From positions 14,169,090-14,233,089 of the forward strand of contig NW_022098044.1 of the NCBI RefSeq assembly GCF_002288925.2: a DNA stretch of 64,000 bases, read 5' to 3'. Source of the DNA: Delphinapterus leucas (lineage: Eukaryota; Chordata; Mammalia; Artiodactyla; Monodontidae). Numbering within the stretch: position 1 is the first letter of the stretch; every line of letters starts with the position of its first letter. The translations under genes were made by a program, and so were the position numbers. Below the pieces are notes generated by a model. It did no database searches, was not told the origin of the DNA, and was given only the letters and a program-made list of their open reading frames with translations. Positions 21,200 to 32,992 of this stretch are shown here, piece after piece.

Positions 21200-23656
21200 G
21201 CCATCACTCTATCTGCTTTGGGGAGAAGAGGGTAGGGGGACAGGCATGGGAGCAGGAAGTCCACTTTGTTGCCCTCCTCCAGGACAGAGGCCACGTGGAC
21301 AGGAGGTCCGGATTCAGTGGAAGAACAGGGTCCCGAGCAAGTGGAAGGGCTGGAGACTGGGACGTTCAGAACTAAGATTTCTGATGAGGTGCTTTTTCTG
21401 GTGGTGACAAGATGCAGGGCGTAAGCAAGGCGGGGGTGGCTAAGATGCCATGTGATAAAAGGCTGGTGATGATTGGAAACTGGAGAAATTGAGAAGCCGG
21501 AATGTGGATGTGTCACTCTTCACGGACAGTGTCTTATTTCCTTCTCGGATCAAAGCTGCTGCGTCGGCACGATTGCCCTCCTTTAACAGATGATGAAGGA
21601 GAGACTTAAAACATACACAAGCATATACTAAACTGGGGGGATGTGGGAATCCAGGCACTTGTTTATAGGCTCAATAACTGCAAAGGATTTATGGTTTGTG
21701 AAAAACTTGCACTGTGGAAAAGATAATAAATTGAAGACATTATTGTGTGGGACTGTGCTGATTTTTGTTGATAACACTCCACTAAGAACACTATATGTTT
21801 TCCAGAGAGCTGTGGAAGCTGTCTTCTTGCTTAACTGCAATAGAAGAAACAGTGACGTTTTGGAAATAAGTTGTCAACAAATTTCTCTCTATTTTATATT
21901 GTTTGTCATATTTTTATGTAGTTTGAAATGTTTAAATGTTCTAATATCAAGATTAACAAATATAAATTGTGAAGGTTAAGTGACAGGCCAAGGACAGGAA
22001 AGTCACAGAGCTGGGCTTCGACCCAGAGAGGTCTGACTTTACAATGACCATGGTCTTTCTCCTGTTTGTCATTGACATAGCTGTGATCTGCGCCCCGTCA
22101 AGCCTCACCACGCCCGGAAAGCCTCACCACACCCGGACAACGTCTGTCTTCCCCCAATTTTCTGCTTTAGTGGCTGCGCTAAGGATGTCTCATGGGCTGG
22201 AAGGAAAGGAAGCTGCAAAAATACAAAGATGCAAATTCACAAGAAAAACAAGTGAGGGCTACAGTCCAGGAGGCTTTTGCCCTTGGCCACCCAGAGAAGA
22301 AGGCTGTCCTGCCCCTCCCAAATACAAGGGTGTGCCCTATCTATGTGTCACCAGCTCCTGCAAAGCAAAGCATTGGGTGTCACGAAAGCATCAATCATTC
22401 TCCAAATACAGCATTAAATGGTGTATCTGGGCCATAAATACTGTACAAGCACTTTGCAAACGGGTCCATTTTTGTCACCATTTCATTCCTTTTATACATC
22501 ATTACTTATTCTGACCTTTTAGAGCCAACTGTTTGAGAAATAGAAGCACAGCCCACAGCTAGCAGCAGTCCCTCTTGCATGGTATGTTTCTCAGAAGATT
22601 TCACAGGGTGACAGTGGAATGATGGGGGCAGATATTTACCATCCTCAGATCTGCTCACACTCCTGCCTGGTCAACTTGTGCCCAACTGGACTTAACAGGC
22701 TTCATGTGAGCATCGCTGTGGCCATTGGGCACCTGGCTATGAACCAGGGATGTAAAGCTTCGTGATGGAAGGGGAAGCAATTACTCTCTGAGATGGCCAG
22801 CTCTGCCTGGAGACTGCATTGTAACACTCACCCAACTTTGCTGGCTAGAGGCCCCAACACCAGAGAAATTGTGTCCATTGTGCTGGCTGTCCCGAGCTCC
22901 ACCATGGAAGTGCCAGTGTAACCTAGCTGAAAGGTAGAGAGGTTTCAGAGGTACAGCCTAGTTCAGGGAAGAGTCACTGGGAGGAGGCCAATTTCTCAAA
23001 TGACTCAATTAGCATCGAAATTCCAGGTTTGGTTTCTCCACATCTTAATGTAGGGGAGTTCTGGTAAAAGTGGATTAGCATGTGGCAGAATGACCTTCCT
23101 ACTAAAACAACTGGAGGAATAAAAGATATTTAAAATACCTGTTTGAAGGCATCAGAGAGCTGCCAAGGAAGCAGGGACTTGAGGGACCAAGAGCCCACAG
23201 TGAAGAGAAGTGCAGGGTGAGCCATCATTTGAGAGCCCTTCTCCCACTGCAGCGTTTGCCAATTCCAGTGCAGTGACTGGTAGGGGAAAGGCTGAACAAA
23301 ATGTAGGCATCTTAAGGGCTTCAAAGGAGTAAAGTTGGAGTTCAGAGCCCACCAAGCAGCAAGGGCTCGGAAAAGCAGCCTTTCAGTTGAGAATTCCAAA
23401 TGGCTCCCTGCAAGGAGTGAGGTGAACAGGATACAGACCAGGGTCCCAGAGGCTAAAGGCCACATTCAAAAGATCCCAGCCCCCAAGCACTCCATGCAGC
23501 CACTACCAGCCAACTGGAGCTGGCACACGAGGTGGAGGCCTGTGTGTCCTGTGAAGCACTCAGTCTTTGGAATTAGAAAGACCTGGAAGCTCTATCACAG
23601 ACCATTGTATTTCTAGGTTCCTTAACCATTCTGCCCTTCAGTATCCTCCTCTTAAC
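21200..23656. other. No recognised element
   Basis: A long stretch without a nameable repeat. It holds a small direct repeat of about 18 bases near 22,107-22,140 ('aagcctcaccac[g/a]cccgg' twice). Open frames up to 156 codons (22,044-22,514) lack recognisable domains. Confidence 0.4.
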
Positions 23657-23669
23657 ACAGAGGCTGACT

Positions 23670-24164
23670 CATTAAAAAGAATGAAATAATGCCATGTGCA
23701 GCAACATGCATGGACCTGGAGATTATCATACTAAGTGAAGTAAGTCAGACGGAGAAAGACAAATAGCATATGATATCGCTTATATGCGGAATCTAAAAAA
23801 AATGATACAAATGAACTTATTTACAAAACAGAAACAGACTCACAGACTTAGAGCACCAACTTATGGTTACCAGGGTGGAAGAGTGGGGGGAAGGGAGAGA
23901 TTGGGAGTGTAAGATTGACATGCACACACTGCTATATTTAAAATAGATAACCAACAAGAACCTACTGTATAGCACAGGGAACTCTGCTCAGTATTCTGTA
24001 ATAACTGAAATGGGAAAAGAATTTGAAAAAGAATAGATACACATATATGTATAACTGAATCTCTTTGTTTTACACCTGAAACTAACACAACATTGTAGAT
24101 CAACTATACTCCAACATAAAATTTTTAAAATTTATAAAAATAAAAAGAGGAATAATAAAAAATA
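23670..24164 (+). mobile_element. 5'-truncated LINE-1 3' end
   Basis: Starts within the ORF2 tail ('ttaaaaagaatgaaataatgccatgtgcagcaacatg') and runs through the L1 3' UTR to 'caactatactccaacataaaatttttaaaatttataaaaataaaaagagg'. An imperfect 13-base duplication (acagaggctgact / acagaggctggct) lies at 23,657-23,669 and 24,165-24,177. Confidence 0.92.
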
Positions 24165-24284
24165 ACAGAGGCTGGCTGAGGCAACACTGGAGAAGTGCCT
24201 AGTACCTTGCCAAGAACATACTCAGCGCTTGGGAAACAGAAGCAGCTGGCGAGGGGGGAGGAGCAGTGCACTGGGAGGAGACAG

Positions 24285-24400
24285 GACGCCTGGACCAGTC
24301 CCAGCCCTGCTAGTGCCTGGCTGTGTGATGTTGGGTAAATCACTTAGCATCTCTGAGTCTCAGTTTTCTCACTCATTCATAAGAGGTTGGATTACAACTT
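24285..24400 (+). mobile_element. MIR SINE
   Basis: 'ccagccctgctagtgcctggctgtgtgatgttgggtaaatcacttagcatctctgagtctcagttttctcactc' is a clear MIR core. Confidence 0.75.
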
Positions 24401-24475
24401 CAAGGACCACCCATGACTTTAAATTCTCTGTTTCATCTTGCAAATGGAGGGGCGGTGGAGGGAGAGAGAAAAAAG

Positions 24476-24640
24476 ATAGCTATACAGATAGATATAGTTA
24501 CATGAATGTATATACACACATAAATATATATACACACATAGACATGTATACCAATAAATATAGATCTTTATATGAAGGCAGACGTTTACACATTTTTGTG
24601 TATATACTATATATATGTATTGTTTTAGATTTTTATGTCT
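24476..24640. repeat. AT-rich degenerate microsatellite
   Basis: Mixed ATAG, TATACACA and TATATA units, about 160 bases long. Tyrosine-rich open frames on both strands arise from it. Confidence 0.75.
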
Positions 24641-25299
24641 TCTCAAAAACACTTTCATTAAGGACTTCTCTGATCCGAGGACCTCCAGCAGACATCACAT
24701 GGCATGGGGGGTGGTGGTGCAGGGAGACATATGTGCCTGCACCTGAGTACCAGGTACAGAGCTCAGGACCCTCCCAGATCATCCCACTCCAGGTACAGCA
24801 TCTTCCCCCTACATCAGAGCTGTCTCCTGCCTCAGGCTACTGAGGGCTCAGAGCCAGTGGAAGAGGAGATAAAGTTGATAGAAAAGTGCTACGAGTTTCC
24901 CCTGACTTTAGCACCAAAAAGCATTACACTTGAACCTGTAGCTTCTAGGGAGCTAGAATTCCCAGGGGCTCTTGCTGAGACTGGACTTGGGTAGGTGCAG
25001 GGGCCACAAGGATGCATCTGGAGATTGTGCTGAGTTCCGCAGGCCCCAGAGGTTAGAGTTGGTTGGGGGCCAAGAGGAGAGATGACAGCGTCCCCAGCGC
25101 AGCCCTTTAGGGAAACATGCTGAGAGAAGGTGGGAGGTGTTGCCAAGTGAAGGGCGAATCGGGGACTCAGGGAGTATAGGGCAGCCAGGATGAGCTCACC
25201 CAGGATCCCAGCTTCCTTCATGGAGTTCTGGCAGAGAAACTGAACATTTTCCTCCAACAGAACTATGTAGTGGCTTCATTGCTACTAGAAGATTCAGCA
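24641..25299. other. No recognised element
   Basis: Moderately GC-rich DNA with open frames of 96 and 122 codons on opposite strands. Neither has recognisable motifs. Confidence 0.4.
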
Positions 25300-25537
25300 T
25301 CAGTGTATTGATTAAAAGTGGAAACTCTTGAGCTAGACTTCCTGGATTTGAATCCCAGCTCTGCCACTTTTACCTGCGTGACCTTGGGCAAGTCACTTGA
25401 CCTCTCTGTGCTTCAGTTTCTTCATCTGTAAAATAAAGAGGAAAATAGTATAGGCTTCATAGAGTTATTGAGGACTAAACTAGTGACAAGAACACTTGGC
25501 CCTTAGTAAGATCTATACAAGTATGAATTATTATTAT
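25300..25537 (+). mobile_element. MIR SINE, nearly complete
   Basis: 'ttaaaagtggaaactcttgagctagacttcctggatttgaatcccagctctgccacttttacctgcgtgaccttgggcaagtcacttgacctctctgtgcttcagtttcttcatctgtaaaat' is one of the best-preserved MIR copies here. It runs to the ATT-rich end. Confidence 0.92.
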
Positions 25538-26764
25538 AAGGGTCCTGTTTAGAGTTGCTACATGCCCTTGATGTAGACAAATGTATCTCTTCTGGCTGAT
25601 CACTTACAATTTCTCCCTGGACTCCTGGGCATACCGTGGTACAACTTCAGCCTTTTTCTTCTCACTCCTCTGGGTGACTGCCCCTTATCAATTTTTTCTC
25701 TCTCTCCCTGATCCACACAGGAAATAACTCCTATTTGCCCTCAGTCAGTGGGGGTAGAATCACTTCCCAAAGGCAGCCTTCTGTTCACTGAGCCAGCTGC
25801 TGACAGCTCCAGCCACAGCCTTTCGCTCTGTAGATTCCCAAATTTGAGATAGATGTCAGTCCACTCACTGTGGTTTTCAAGAACCAGGGGATGCATGCTA
25901 AAATCTTTGAGAATTCCCACTAGCATCCCTCTCAATAGATTTGGGATCAGAAAGTATCCCCTGCTCCTCTGCCATCAAGGGTAAAAGTCACTGTGCAGCT
26001 CTTTCCAAAGAAATGCTCCAATTTCCAATCACCCCCCTCTCCACCTTTCCAACTTCTCACGTCCTGACTTTATGCCCCTTTTGATGCTCTCCAGTGGGTA
26101 TGGGTTTAAGGCTCCAAAACCAGTTTCCGATCACATCCTTTGTCAGTCCACTACCATGTCACTTTGCAATATGGAAATAGTTGGCCTTTATTTTCTTAAC
26201 TGAACTTCAGCTGAAAAGGAGTCGAGTCCCATTTTAAGATCCTTTTGAGAGAAAGAGTGTTCATGAGCAAAAAGCGCTTGCTTCGTGTAAATACTTAAAG
26301 GAAAATGGCCTGGGAACCTCGCTGGATGGCCAGATGACTCCCAGGGTTTAGGGTCGAAGGAAGGCAGATATTTCCTCCTCAGTGTGAGGCCATTTCCTTG
26401 CCCGCAGAAGCAGGCTGCAAGGGGCATTGAAGCTAAGGCTAAATCTGCACAGGAATATTTTCCACCAGCTGTCTGCTCACTTCTCTTAGAGGCTGAGTTC
26501 ATTACCCTCTTAAAAGCCTGTTTTCTCACGCAGAGGAGCTTGGCCGATGGGAGAGTCTGGTTCTTTAGTCAGGGCCTGTTGCTTTCATAAGAACTTACTT
26601 GAACAGACCACTGCTCAAGCCCAAGGCAGCTCCCACCCTTGTGCGCCCGTGCAGGGATGGGGACGGGGGAAGGGTGAGGGGCGTGGACACGTGGCTGTTC
26701 TCTGTTCTCAGTTCTTCTGGGTCCAGCTGCCTTTCCAGAGGGACCTGGAAAGGTCCCTGACTGT
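25538..26764. other. No recognised element
   Basis: Mixed-composition DNA. The 113-codon minus frame at 26,188-26,529 shows no known domain. Confidence 0.4.
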
Positions 26765-26950
26765 CAGGCATCCTAGGTTCAAATTCTGGCCTTCCTACCT
26801 GCCAGCACTGAGACCTCCAGCAAGTTTTGTAACTTCCATAGACCTCAGTTTCCCACCCCGCTCCTTCCTTAGAGGCTCTGGTGTGTATGTGATATGATAT
26901 TGTACACAAAGCATAGAGCAGAGTGCATGAAACACAGTCGGGTCTGAGAC
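26765..26950 (+). mobile_element. MIR SINE
   Basis: 'caggcatcctaggttcaaattctggccttcctacctgccagcactgagacctccagcaagttttgtaacttccatagacctcagtttccc' follows the MIR order with substantial divergence. Confidence 0.65.
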
Positions 26951-27235
26951 ACTGTGTTCCCTTTCCTCTGGGGTATGCTGTAATCCAAGAGTTCTTATAT
27001 CGCTGTTCATGCCACAGGTCTTAACACCATGCTTATGCCAGTAACAACAACAAGTAAAAATATTGTCCTACAGCAGAACACTACTCACCAATAACCGTTC
27101 TCATCGGCGTTTGTAAGGACATGAATTAGCTACTGACAGGGTCATAGAGAGGACTAGACCAACAACCTTTTCATTTCACAAATGAAGACACTCAGGGGAC
27201 AGAGAGAATGCACAGTTTAGTCCACAGAGGCACTT

Positions 27236-27432
27236 GCTTTTTAAGATTTTTTTTTTTTGATGTGAACCATTTTTAAAGTCTTTATTGAATTTGTTACAAT
27301 AGTGCTTCTGTTTTATGTTTTGGTTTTTTGGCCACGAGGCATGTGGGATCTTAACTCCCCGACCAGGGATCGAACCCGCACCCCCTGCATTGGAAGGCAA
27401 AGTCTTAACCACTGAACCACCAGGGAAGTCCC
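27236..27432 (-). mobile_element. tRNA-Glu-derived CHR-family SINE (variant tail)
   Basis: Antisense head 'aaccaccagggaagtcccc' with B-box complement 'agggatcgaacccgcacc'. The tail part reads 'tttattgaatttgttacaatagtgcttctgttttatgttttgg', different from CHR-1 and CHR-2. Target duplication cacagaggcactt / catagaggcactt at 27,223-27,235 and 27,433-27,445. Confidence 0.88.
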
Positions 27433-27639
27433 CATAGAGGCACTTAATTGAAGATCTTGCTCAGAAGTCAGACTTCCTGCCTAACTTGGGACTGGGCGTC
27501 TGATCACCTTATTTCTGGGAACAGCCAGGCGTAGCCTGATCAACTCCAGCTAGAAGGAAGGGGCAGTGTGGAAGGAACCAGAACCAGATTAACAAGCTAG
27601 AGGAGGGCAGCCATGGAAGAGACAGACAGAGCCAGATAT

Positions 27640-27885
27640 GACAATAACAGTAGACTTCTCATCATTACCAGGCATTTCCTTTCCGCCCACTCTAAGCTAC
27701 GTGTATCATGTATATGATCATATTTAATGCTAAACAATTCTATAAGATTACTATCGCCATTCTCATCTCAACATGGGAAATCGGAGATTCTTGGAGATGA
27801 GGTAACTTGACCTACAACCTACAACGGGAAAATAGCGGAGCCAGGATTTGAACACAAGTCTATCTGGTTCCCAGTTGTAGGCATC
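27640..27885 (-). mobile_element. MIR SINE
   Basis: 'catatttaatgctaaacaattctataagattactatcgccattctcatctcaaca...gaggtaacttgacctacaacc...gcggagccaggatttgaacacaagtctatctggttcc' matches antisense MIR across most of its length. Confidence 0.75.
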
Positions 27886-28197
27886 CAGAATTCAACCTGG
27901 CAGCAGCATATCCAAAGCATCCAGAAACCATCTGTCCCGGCAAGTTCATGATACTGAGTGTCCAGGATGAAATCACAAGGATATCTCCATAGGATGGTAC
28001 ACCGCAGAATGTGTTCATTCATTCTTTCACTCTCTTTTTCTTTCTTCCATTATTGAACAGGCACTAACCCATGTTCCAGCTAATACTGAGAAACTCCATC
28101 CAGGATCTTTGCTCTCCTGTCCTTGAGAACATTCCATCCCCACTTCATCCCCTGAAAGTCATGGAAATGTCCAAAACACCCAGGTGAAAGCTTGTGG

Positions 28198-28810
28198 GGC
28201 TTGTTATGGGTTAAATTGTTTCCCCTTAAAAAAAGGATGTGTCAAAATTATAACCCCCAGTAACTCAGAATATGACCTTATTTGGAAATATGGTCTTTGC
28301 AGAATTAACCAAGTTAAGATGAGGTCATTAGGGTGGATCCTAATCCAACATGACCTATGATAAGCCATAATGGAAAAGAATATTTTTTAAAAAGAATGTA
28401 TATATATATATATGTATAACTCAATCACTTTGCTGTACAGCAGAAATGAACACAACACTGTAAATCAACTATACTCCAATTAAAAAGTTAAAAAAAATTT
28501 TTAAAGGGGAAAATTTGGACACAGACACACACAGAGGGAAGATGAGGTAAAGAGACACAAGGAGAATGTCCTGTGAATACGGAGGATTGGAATGATGTAT
28601 TTACAAGCCAGAGGATGACAAAAATTGCCAGAAAACCACCAGAAATTAGGAAGAGACAAGGAGGTATTCCCCCACAGGTGTCAGAGTGACCATGACCCTG
28701 AGACACCTTGCTTTCAGACCTCTACCCTCCAGAACTCTGAAACAATCAATTTCTTTTCCATAAGCCACCCAATTTTTGGTACTTTGTTACAGCAGCCCTA
28801 GTAAAATACA
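28198..28810 (+). mobile_element. Old interspersed repeat, split by a short L1
   Basis: 'cttgttatgggttaaattgtttcccc', 'cccccagtaactcagaatatgaccttatttggaaatatggtctttgcagaattaaccaagttaagatgaggtcattagggtggatcctaatcca' and the end 'gccacccaatttttggtactttgttacagcagccctagtaaaatacag' belong to one well-known old mammalian repeat, probably an L1-class 3' end. The internal interruption at 28,354-28,500 is a young L1 piece. Confidence 0.7.
28354..28500 (+). mobile_element. Short LINE-1 3' end without target duplication
   Basis: 'cctatgataagccataatggaaaagaat...gtataactcaatcactttgctgtacagcagaaatgaacacaacactgtaaatcaactatactccaatt' is the last ~145 bases of the young L1 family. The host repeat resumes at 'aaaggggaaaatttggacac', with about 15 expected host bases missing and no duplicated flank. 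Confidence 0.85.
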
Positions 28811-29805
28811 GGGATACCCACATAACCCATGCTCAGCCCTCAAATCCTCCCCGTCAAGCTCAGAAGCATCTATGCCTATTGCTCTAAGAGCTCCTAAATG
28901 CTCTTTGGCAATAAAGCTGGCCTGACCCTCCATGTCTCATTCATTCATTCATTCCTTTACATTTTCCAAGTACCAATTTTATGCCAGATATTATTCTGGT
29001 TGATGGGGTCACAAACATGCAATCACAAAAAACCTACCTCTGCCATCAAGGAGTTCATATATGAGGGAGAGAAACATACTCAGAAATTCAGGCAGGCAGC
29101 TCACAGCATCCGTCACAAACAGGGTGTCCAGGTGGAGGCTATAGAGAGGGAGGGCTTAGTAGCCAGACTGGCCTGCCTTCTTAGAAGGCTGGAATGTTAG
29201 GCAATGTTATGTACCCAATTCAAACAGAGGCCCAGCTGGCAGAACAGGAGTGGGTCTAGAACCCAAATGAGAGCCAGTGCTTCAGGAAGACGGGGCTGCT
29301 AAAAATCCTCCTACTTAAGGATTGTTCTAGAGGGCAGAGCAGGGCTGACCCTACAGCGGGGAGGCACACGGCATCACCATTACTGTGAGAACCAGACAAA
29401 GTGCAACTGACCCCTCGTCCCTTAACACCCCAGGCTGCTTGAGACCCTCACTTGCAGTGGGCACACGACACTGTCCTCCTGGCTAAAGAAAGGCACAGAT
29501 GTGGAAGAAACTTGGCAAAGGTATCTCAAATTTGTCAACCATCCTAAAAATTTACCATGTTACCAATAAACAGTTGCAAAGCCAAGAGGAACATTCCTAA
29601 GCTTTCAGTTATAAAAAGCCAACTTGATCAACCACGCTAGAAGGAAGACTGCATCATCTTTACATTTGATTTTTAAAGCCTCTCTATAAATATATTACAA
29701 AATCTTCGTCATGTGAAAAGGAAATCAAGGAATCCACAGCCCAAAACTTGTAGGGAAAAAATGTATGATAAAGAGTGGGCAGATAACTGATTTAAAAAAT
29801 ATATC
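28811..29805. other. Mostly unrecognised, one old-repeat block
   Basis: Around 28,925-29,160, 'cattcattcattcattcctttacattttccaagtaccaattttatgccag...gccatcaaggagttcatat' resembles the start of the ancient repeat at 8.3 kb. The remainder holds nothing nameable. Confidence 0.4.
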
Positions 29806-29948
29806 GGGCTTCACTGGTGGCACAGTGGTTGAGAGTCCTCCTGCCGATGCAGGGGACATGGGTTCATGCCCCGGTCCGGGAAGATCCCACATGCCGCGGA
29901 GCGGCTGGGCCCGTGAGCCATGGCCGCTGAGCCTGTGCTCTGCAACGG
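29806..29948 (+). mobile_element. CHR-2-type SINE, cut by the assembly gap
   Basis: Starts 'gggcttcactggtggcacagtgg' and runs to 'gctgagcctgtgctctgcaacgg', where the N run begins. It lacks the 'cgcgtccggagcctg' segment present in its siblings (compare 47,520-47,540). This fits a deletion between the two gagcctg repeats. Confidence 0.92.
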
Positions 29949-30048
29949 NNNNNNNNNNNNNNNNNNNNNNNNNNNNNNNNNNNNNNNNNNNNNNNNNNNN
30001 NNNNNNNNNNNNNNNNNNNNNNNNNNNNNNNNNNNNNNNNNNNNNNNN
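29949..30048. other. Assembly gap (100 N)
   Basis: Exactly 100 N bases, the conventional size for a gap of unknown length. It interrupts a SINE on its left and is followed on the right by a T run (30,049-30,061), which is not the A-rich tail expected of that SINE. Confidence 0.98.
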
Positions 30049-30061
30049 TTTTTTTTTTTTT

Positions 30062-32541
30062 GGAATGGATTGGAATGTCTTTGGTTGGTGGAGAGGTGGG
30101 CTTGCTCAGAAGTAGCAAAAGGTCTACAAGGCCAGGATCTGTAAAACCCTTAAGCCAGGTCATCTTTGACTTCACAAGAGCTGTCTGGAATGAACTAGAA
30201 GAGCATCTTCATCCAAGGTCCCCAAAAAGAACTCATTCTCTACAATGTCCCCACTGGTGATCAATGCAAACTCTCGGTGCTCAGGGCCACAACTGATTAA
30301 TTCAGAGGTAATGCATAGAATAACTATTGCCTTTTTCTTTAAAAGATGACACCTTTGCCTCCCAAGAGCCCCATCTGCGTCTGGAGCTCCCTGTTCCCGG
30401 GCACCAAGATTCAGCCTATTTGTCAGCAGCTGAAGCATATGTCTGAACTTCTAAGAATGCCCCCCTACCTTTCTCTGTGACAGTGACAGAGAGTGAGACA
30501 TTAGATACCATTATCTAGATTTATTTATGTAAAATGCGTGGAAAATCATCACCCACCCTGGGCCAATCAATAAAGCCTCTCAGCAAAGTAGAATATACTA
30601 ATTTGCAGCCCCGGACCAGTTCAGTGCTGCTTTCAGGTTTGCCTGTCTGAGCTCCACTTCCCAGCCTGGAACGCCAGACCCTCCAGGGAGCACGCAAAGC
30701 TTTCTTTTCCATTAAGCAAAGATCAAAGAACAAAGATTACAAATGGCAAGGAATTCCCAGGGAACATACCCATGTCAGCACTCCGAGCTCCAGGCGTGTT
30801 GGCAGGGCCTGTAATCCTGCTCAAGGTGCTCAGAGCCACCTGGGCCCCCAAGGCCCAGCTCACCGACGTGCTTCCTGGGCCGTGTAATAGGCTCCGCGAT
30901 TCAAGCGTCCGTGCACGCATCTTCAGGGGCCCTCTGGATGCCCACCAGGCCGCTTAGTCTCTGCTCTTGATTTCAAAGGTGGCTCCAGGTCGCCTATCCC
31001 AGCAAAGATGGACAGGGAATGTCAGCAACTGCCCACTCACATACTTTCACACCAGCTGAGACAGAGTTCCTTCCCCTCACCCTGCAGGGTGCACGGTGAC
31101 AGATTCCCAAAGAGCACATCGCCTGAGCACCAAGTTGGATGAGAGCTGGGCTGGCCCTCGTATGTTCTTTACCTGAGACCACGTTTGCTCAGGAAGACAT
31201 TTCCCACAGCCAAGTGTCTACCATGACAGGGTAGGTGCCCATCTGGTAGAGGCAAACAGCCTGCTAGTCACGGGCCTGCTGGGGTGAGGCGTTGGTGACA
31301 ATTAGCTGCTTACAGCTGGGACACCAAAAGATTCAGCTCTTCCTCCATGTAAACTTGGATGGTCCCCTGAGAAGCAGAAGGAACAGAGCAACACCACCAG
31401 AGCCAACAAATAGTTGCTGGATGAATGAAAGACCCTTTAGTGTGAGTAGGCCAGAACTCCATGCTTCCCTGCTAACTATTCAAGTGTCGGACACGCTGCC
31501 CCATTTCACGCAAAATTTAGCAGAATACATCAGGAAAGCGGGTCCTACGACACGAAGCTCCTGTTGCAGTAGTGGAAGGTTTAACGTGGTCACTAAGGTT
31601 TAGTTTACCTTAACTTCCCTCTGAGTGCTACAGAGCAATCCCTCCTACTGCAGGTCAACCCCCGCTCCCTGCCTCGAACACTGAACCACCCCACCTTGTG
31701 CACATCTTAGAACAGGTGTGCCGGCTCTGTGCCCGCTCAGAACTACATTTCCCAGAATTCCCTTTTCTTGTGTGTTTCCTGTTAGCATGGGCTCCAAGAA
31801 AGAGTCTCTCGGGAGAGTTGCAAGACAGAAGGGAAGTGGCAGCTATTTTGTAGCACAGAGGCTGTTGCTGATCAGCTGACTCACCTCTTTGATGTGAAGC
31901 AGCAGCTGGTCTTGTCATTGCTCTCTTCTCCTCCTGAATTTTCCTTCCCTGTCTCTGACTCCTGGGCCGGGGATATGTGTGTCCAGCTCCATGAGGAAGG
32001 GCTCTGGCTCCTGCAGGATATCCTTATCACCAAGGTCAGAGGCAATAAGTACAGATGTGGAGTTCAGTTCATCCTTATGGGATTCTAGCTTATGCACATG
32101 GGGTTCCAGCCTGCTTGTGATCTCCCCTTCCTGACCACTTCCCTGGGGGCTTCAAGTTCTAGCAGTGGACTGAGACAGCCTTGCAGAGATGGCCTATCCA
32201 GTGTCTTTAATCACATAAGCCAAGTCCCTGTAGAACATGAATTATCTATTTATTCTGATTCTTGAGATGAATCCCATCCAATACAAGTAAGGGACTTTAG
32301 AGGCAAAATTCCTTTTAAAAAAGGGATAGGTGGAGAGGCTCACGCAAGATATAAAAATCAGCCAGCACAGATTATGGCATATAGTCAAAACTCAGTAAAT
32401 TTCAGCCAATTTTAAATGGACAGGGTTTTTGTGAAGATGAAAGAATTAATGTTTGTGAAAATGTTTTGAGAACTATGAAATACTATTCAAATGCCAGTTT
32501 TTTTCTTTGCTACTTTAGAACTATTTTCTAGTTTTGTTATT
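30062..32541. other. No recognised repeat; contains a CpG-enriched patch and small open frames
   Basis: Includes an 88-codon minus frame (30,172-30,438) and a CpG-enriched patch (30,780-30,950). The segment near 31,740-31,900 ('actacatttcccagaattccc') is suggestive of an old DNA transposon or LTR but too diverged to name. No splice-supported exon can be defended. Confidence 0.4.
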
Positions 32542-32976
32542 TTTTTAACATCTTTATTGCAGTATAATTGCTTTACAATGGTGTGTTAGTTTCTGCTTTA
32601 CAATGAAGTGAATCAGCTATACATATACATATATCCCCATATCCCCTCCCTCTTGTGTCTCCCTCCCACCCTCCCTATCCCACCTCTCTAAGTGGTCACA
32701 AAGCACCGAGATGATCTCCCTGTGCTATGCGGCTGCTTCCCACTAGTTATCTATTTTACATTTGATAGTGTATATATGTCCATGCCACTCTCTCACTTCA
32801 TCCCATCTTGCCCTTCCCCCTCCCTGTGTCCTCAAGTCCATTCTCTACGTCTGCGTCTTTATTCCTGTCCTGCCCCTAGGTTCTTCAGAACCTTTTTTTT
32901 TTTCTTTTTAGATTCCAGATATATGTGTTAGCATATGGTATTTGTTTTTCTCTTTCTGACTTACTTCACTCTGTAT
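32542..32976 (-). mobile_element. LINE-1 3' end, antisense
   Basis: Reverse-complement L1 3' UTR: 'aacatctttattgcagtataattgctttacaatggtgtgttagtttctgc', 'gatctccctgtgctatgcggctgcttcccactag', and at its far end 'tctttctgacttacttcactctgtat' from the ORF2 tail. A weak duplication (ctagttttgttattt / ctggttttcattattt) flanks it. Confidence 0.9.
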
Positions 32977-32992
32977 CTGGTTTTCATTATTT

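Noticed and set aside
24229..24843. 204-codon open frame
   Set aside because: It runs through a MIR and an AT-rich microsatellite. The translation is low-complexity (Tyr/Thr/His-rich) in the middle.
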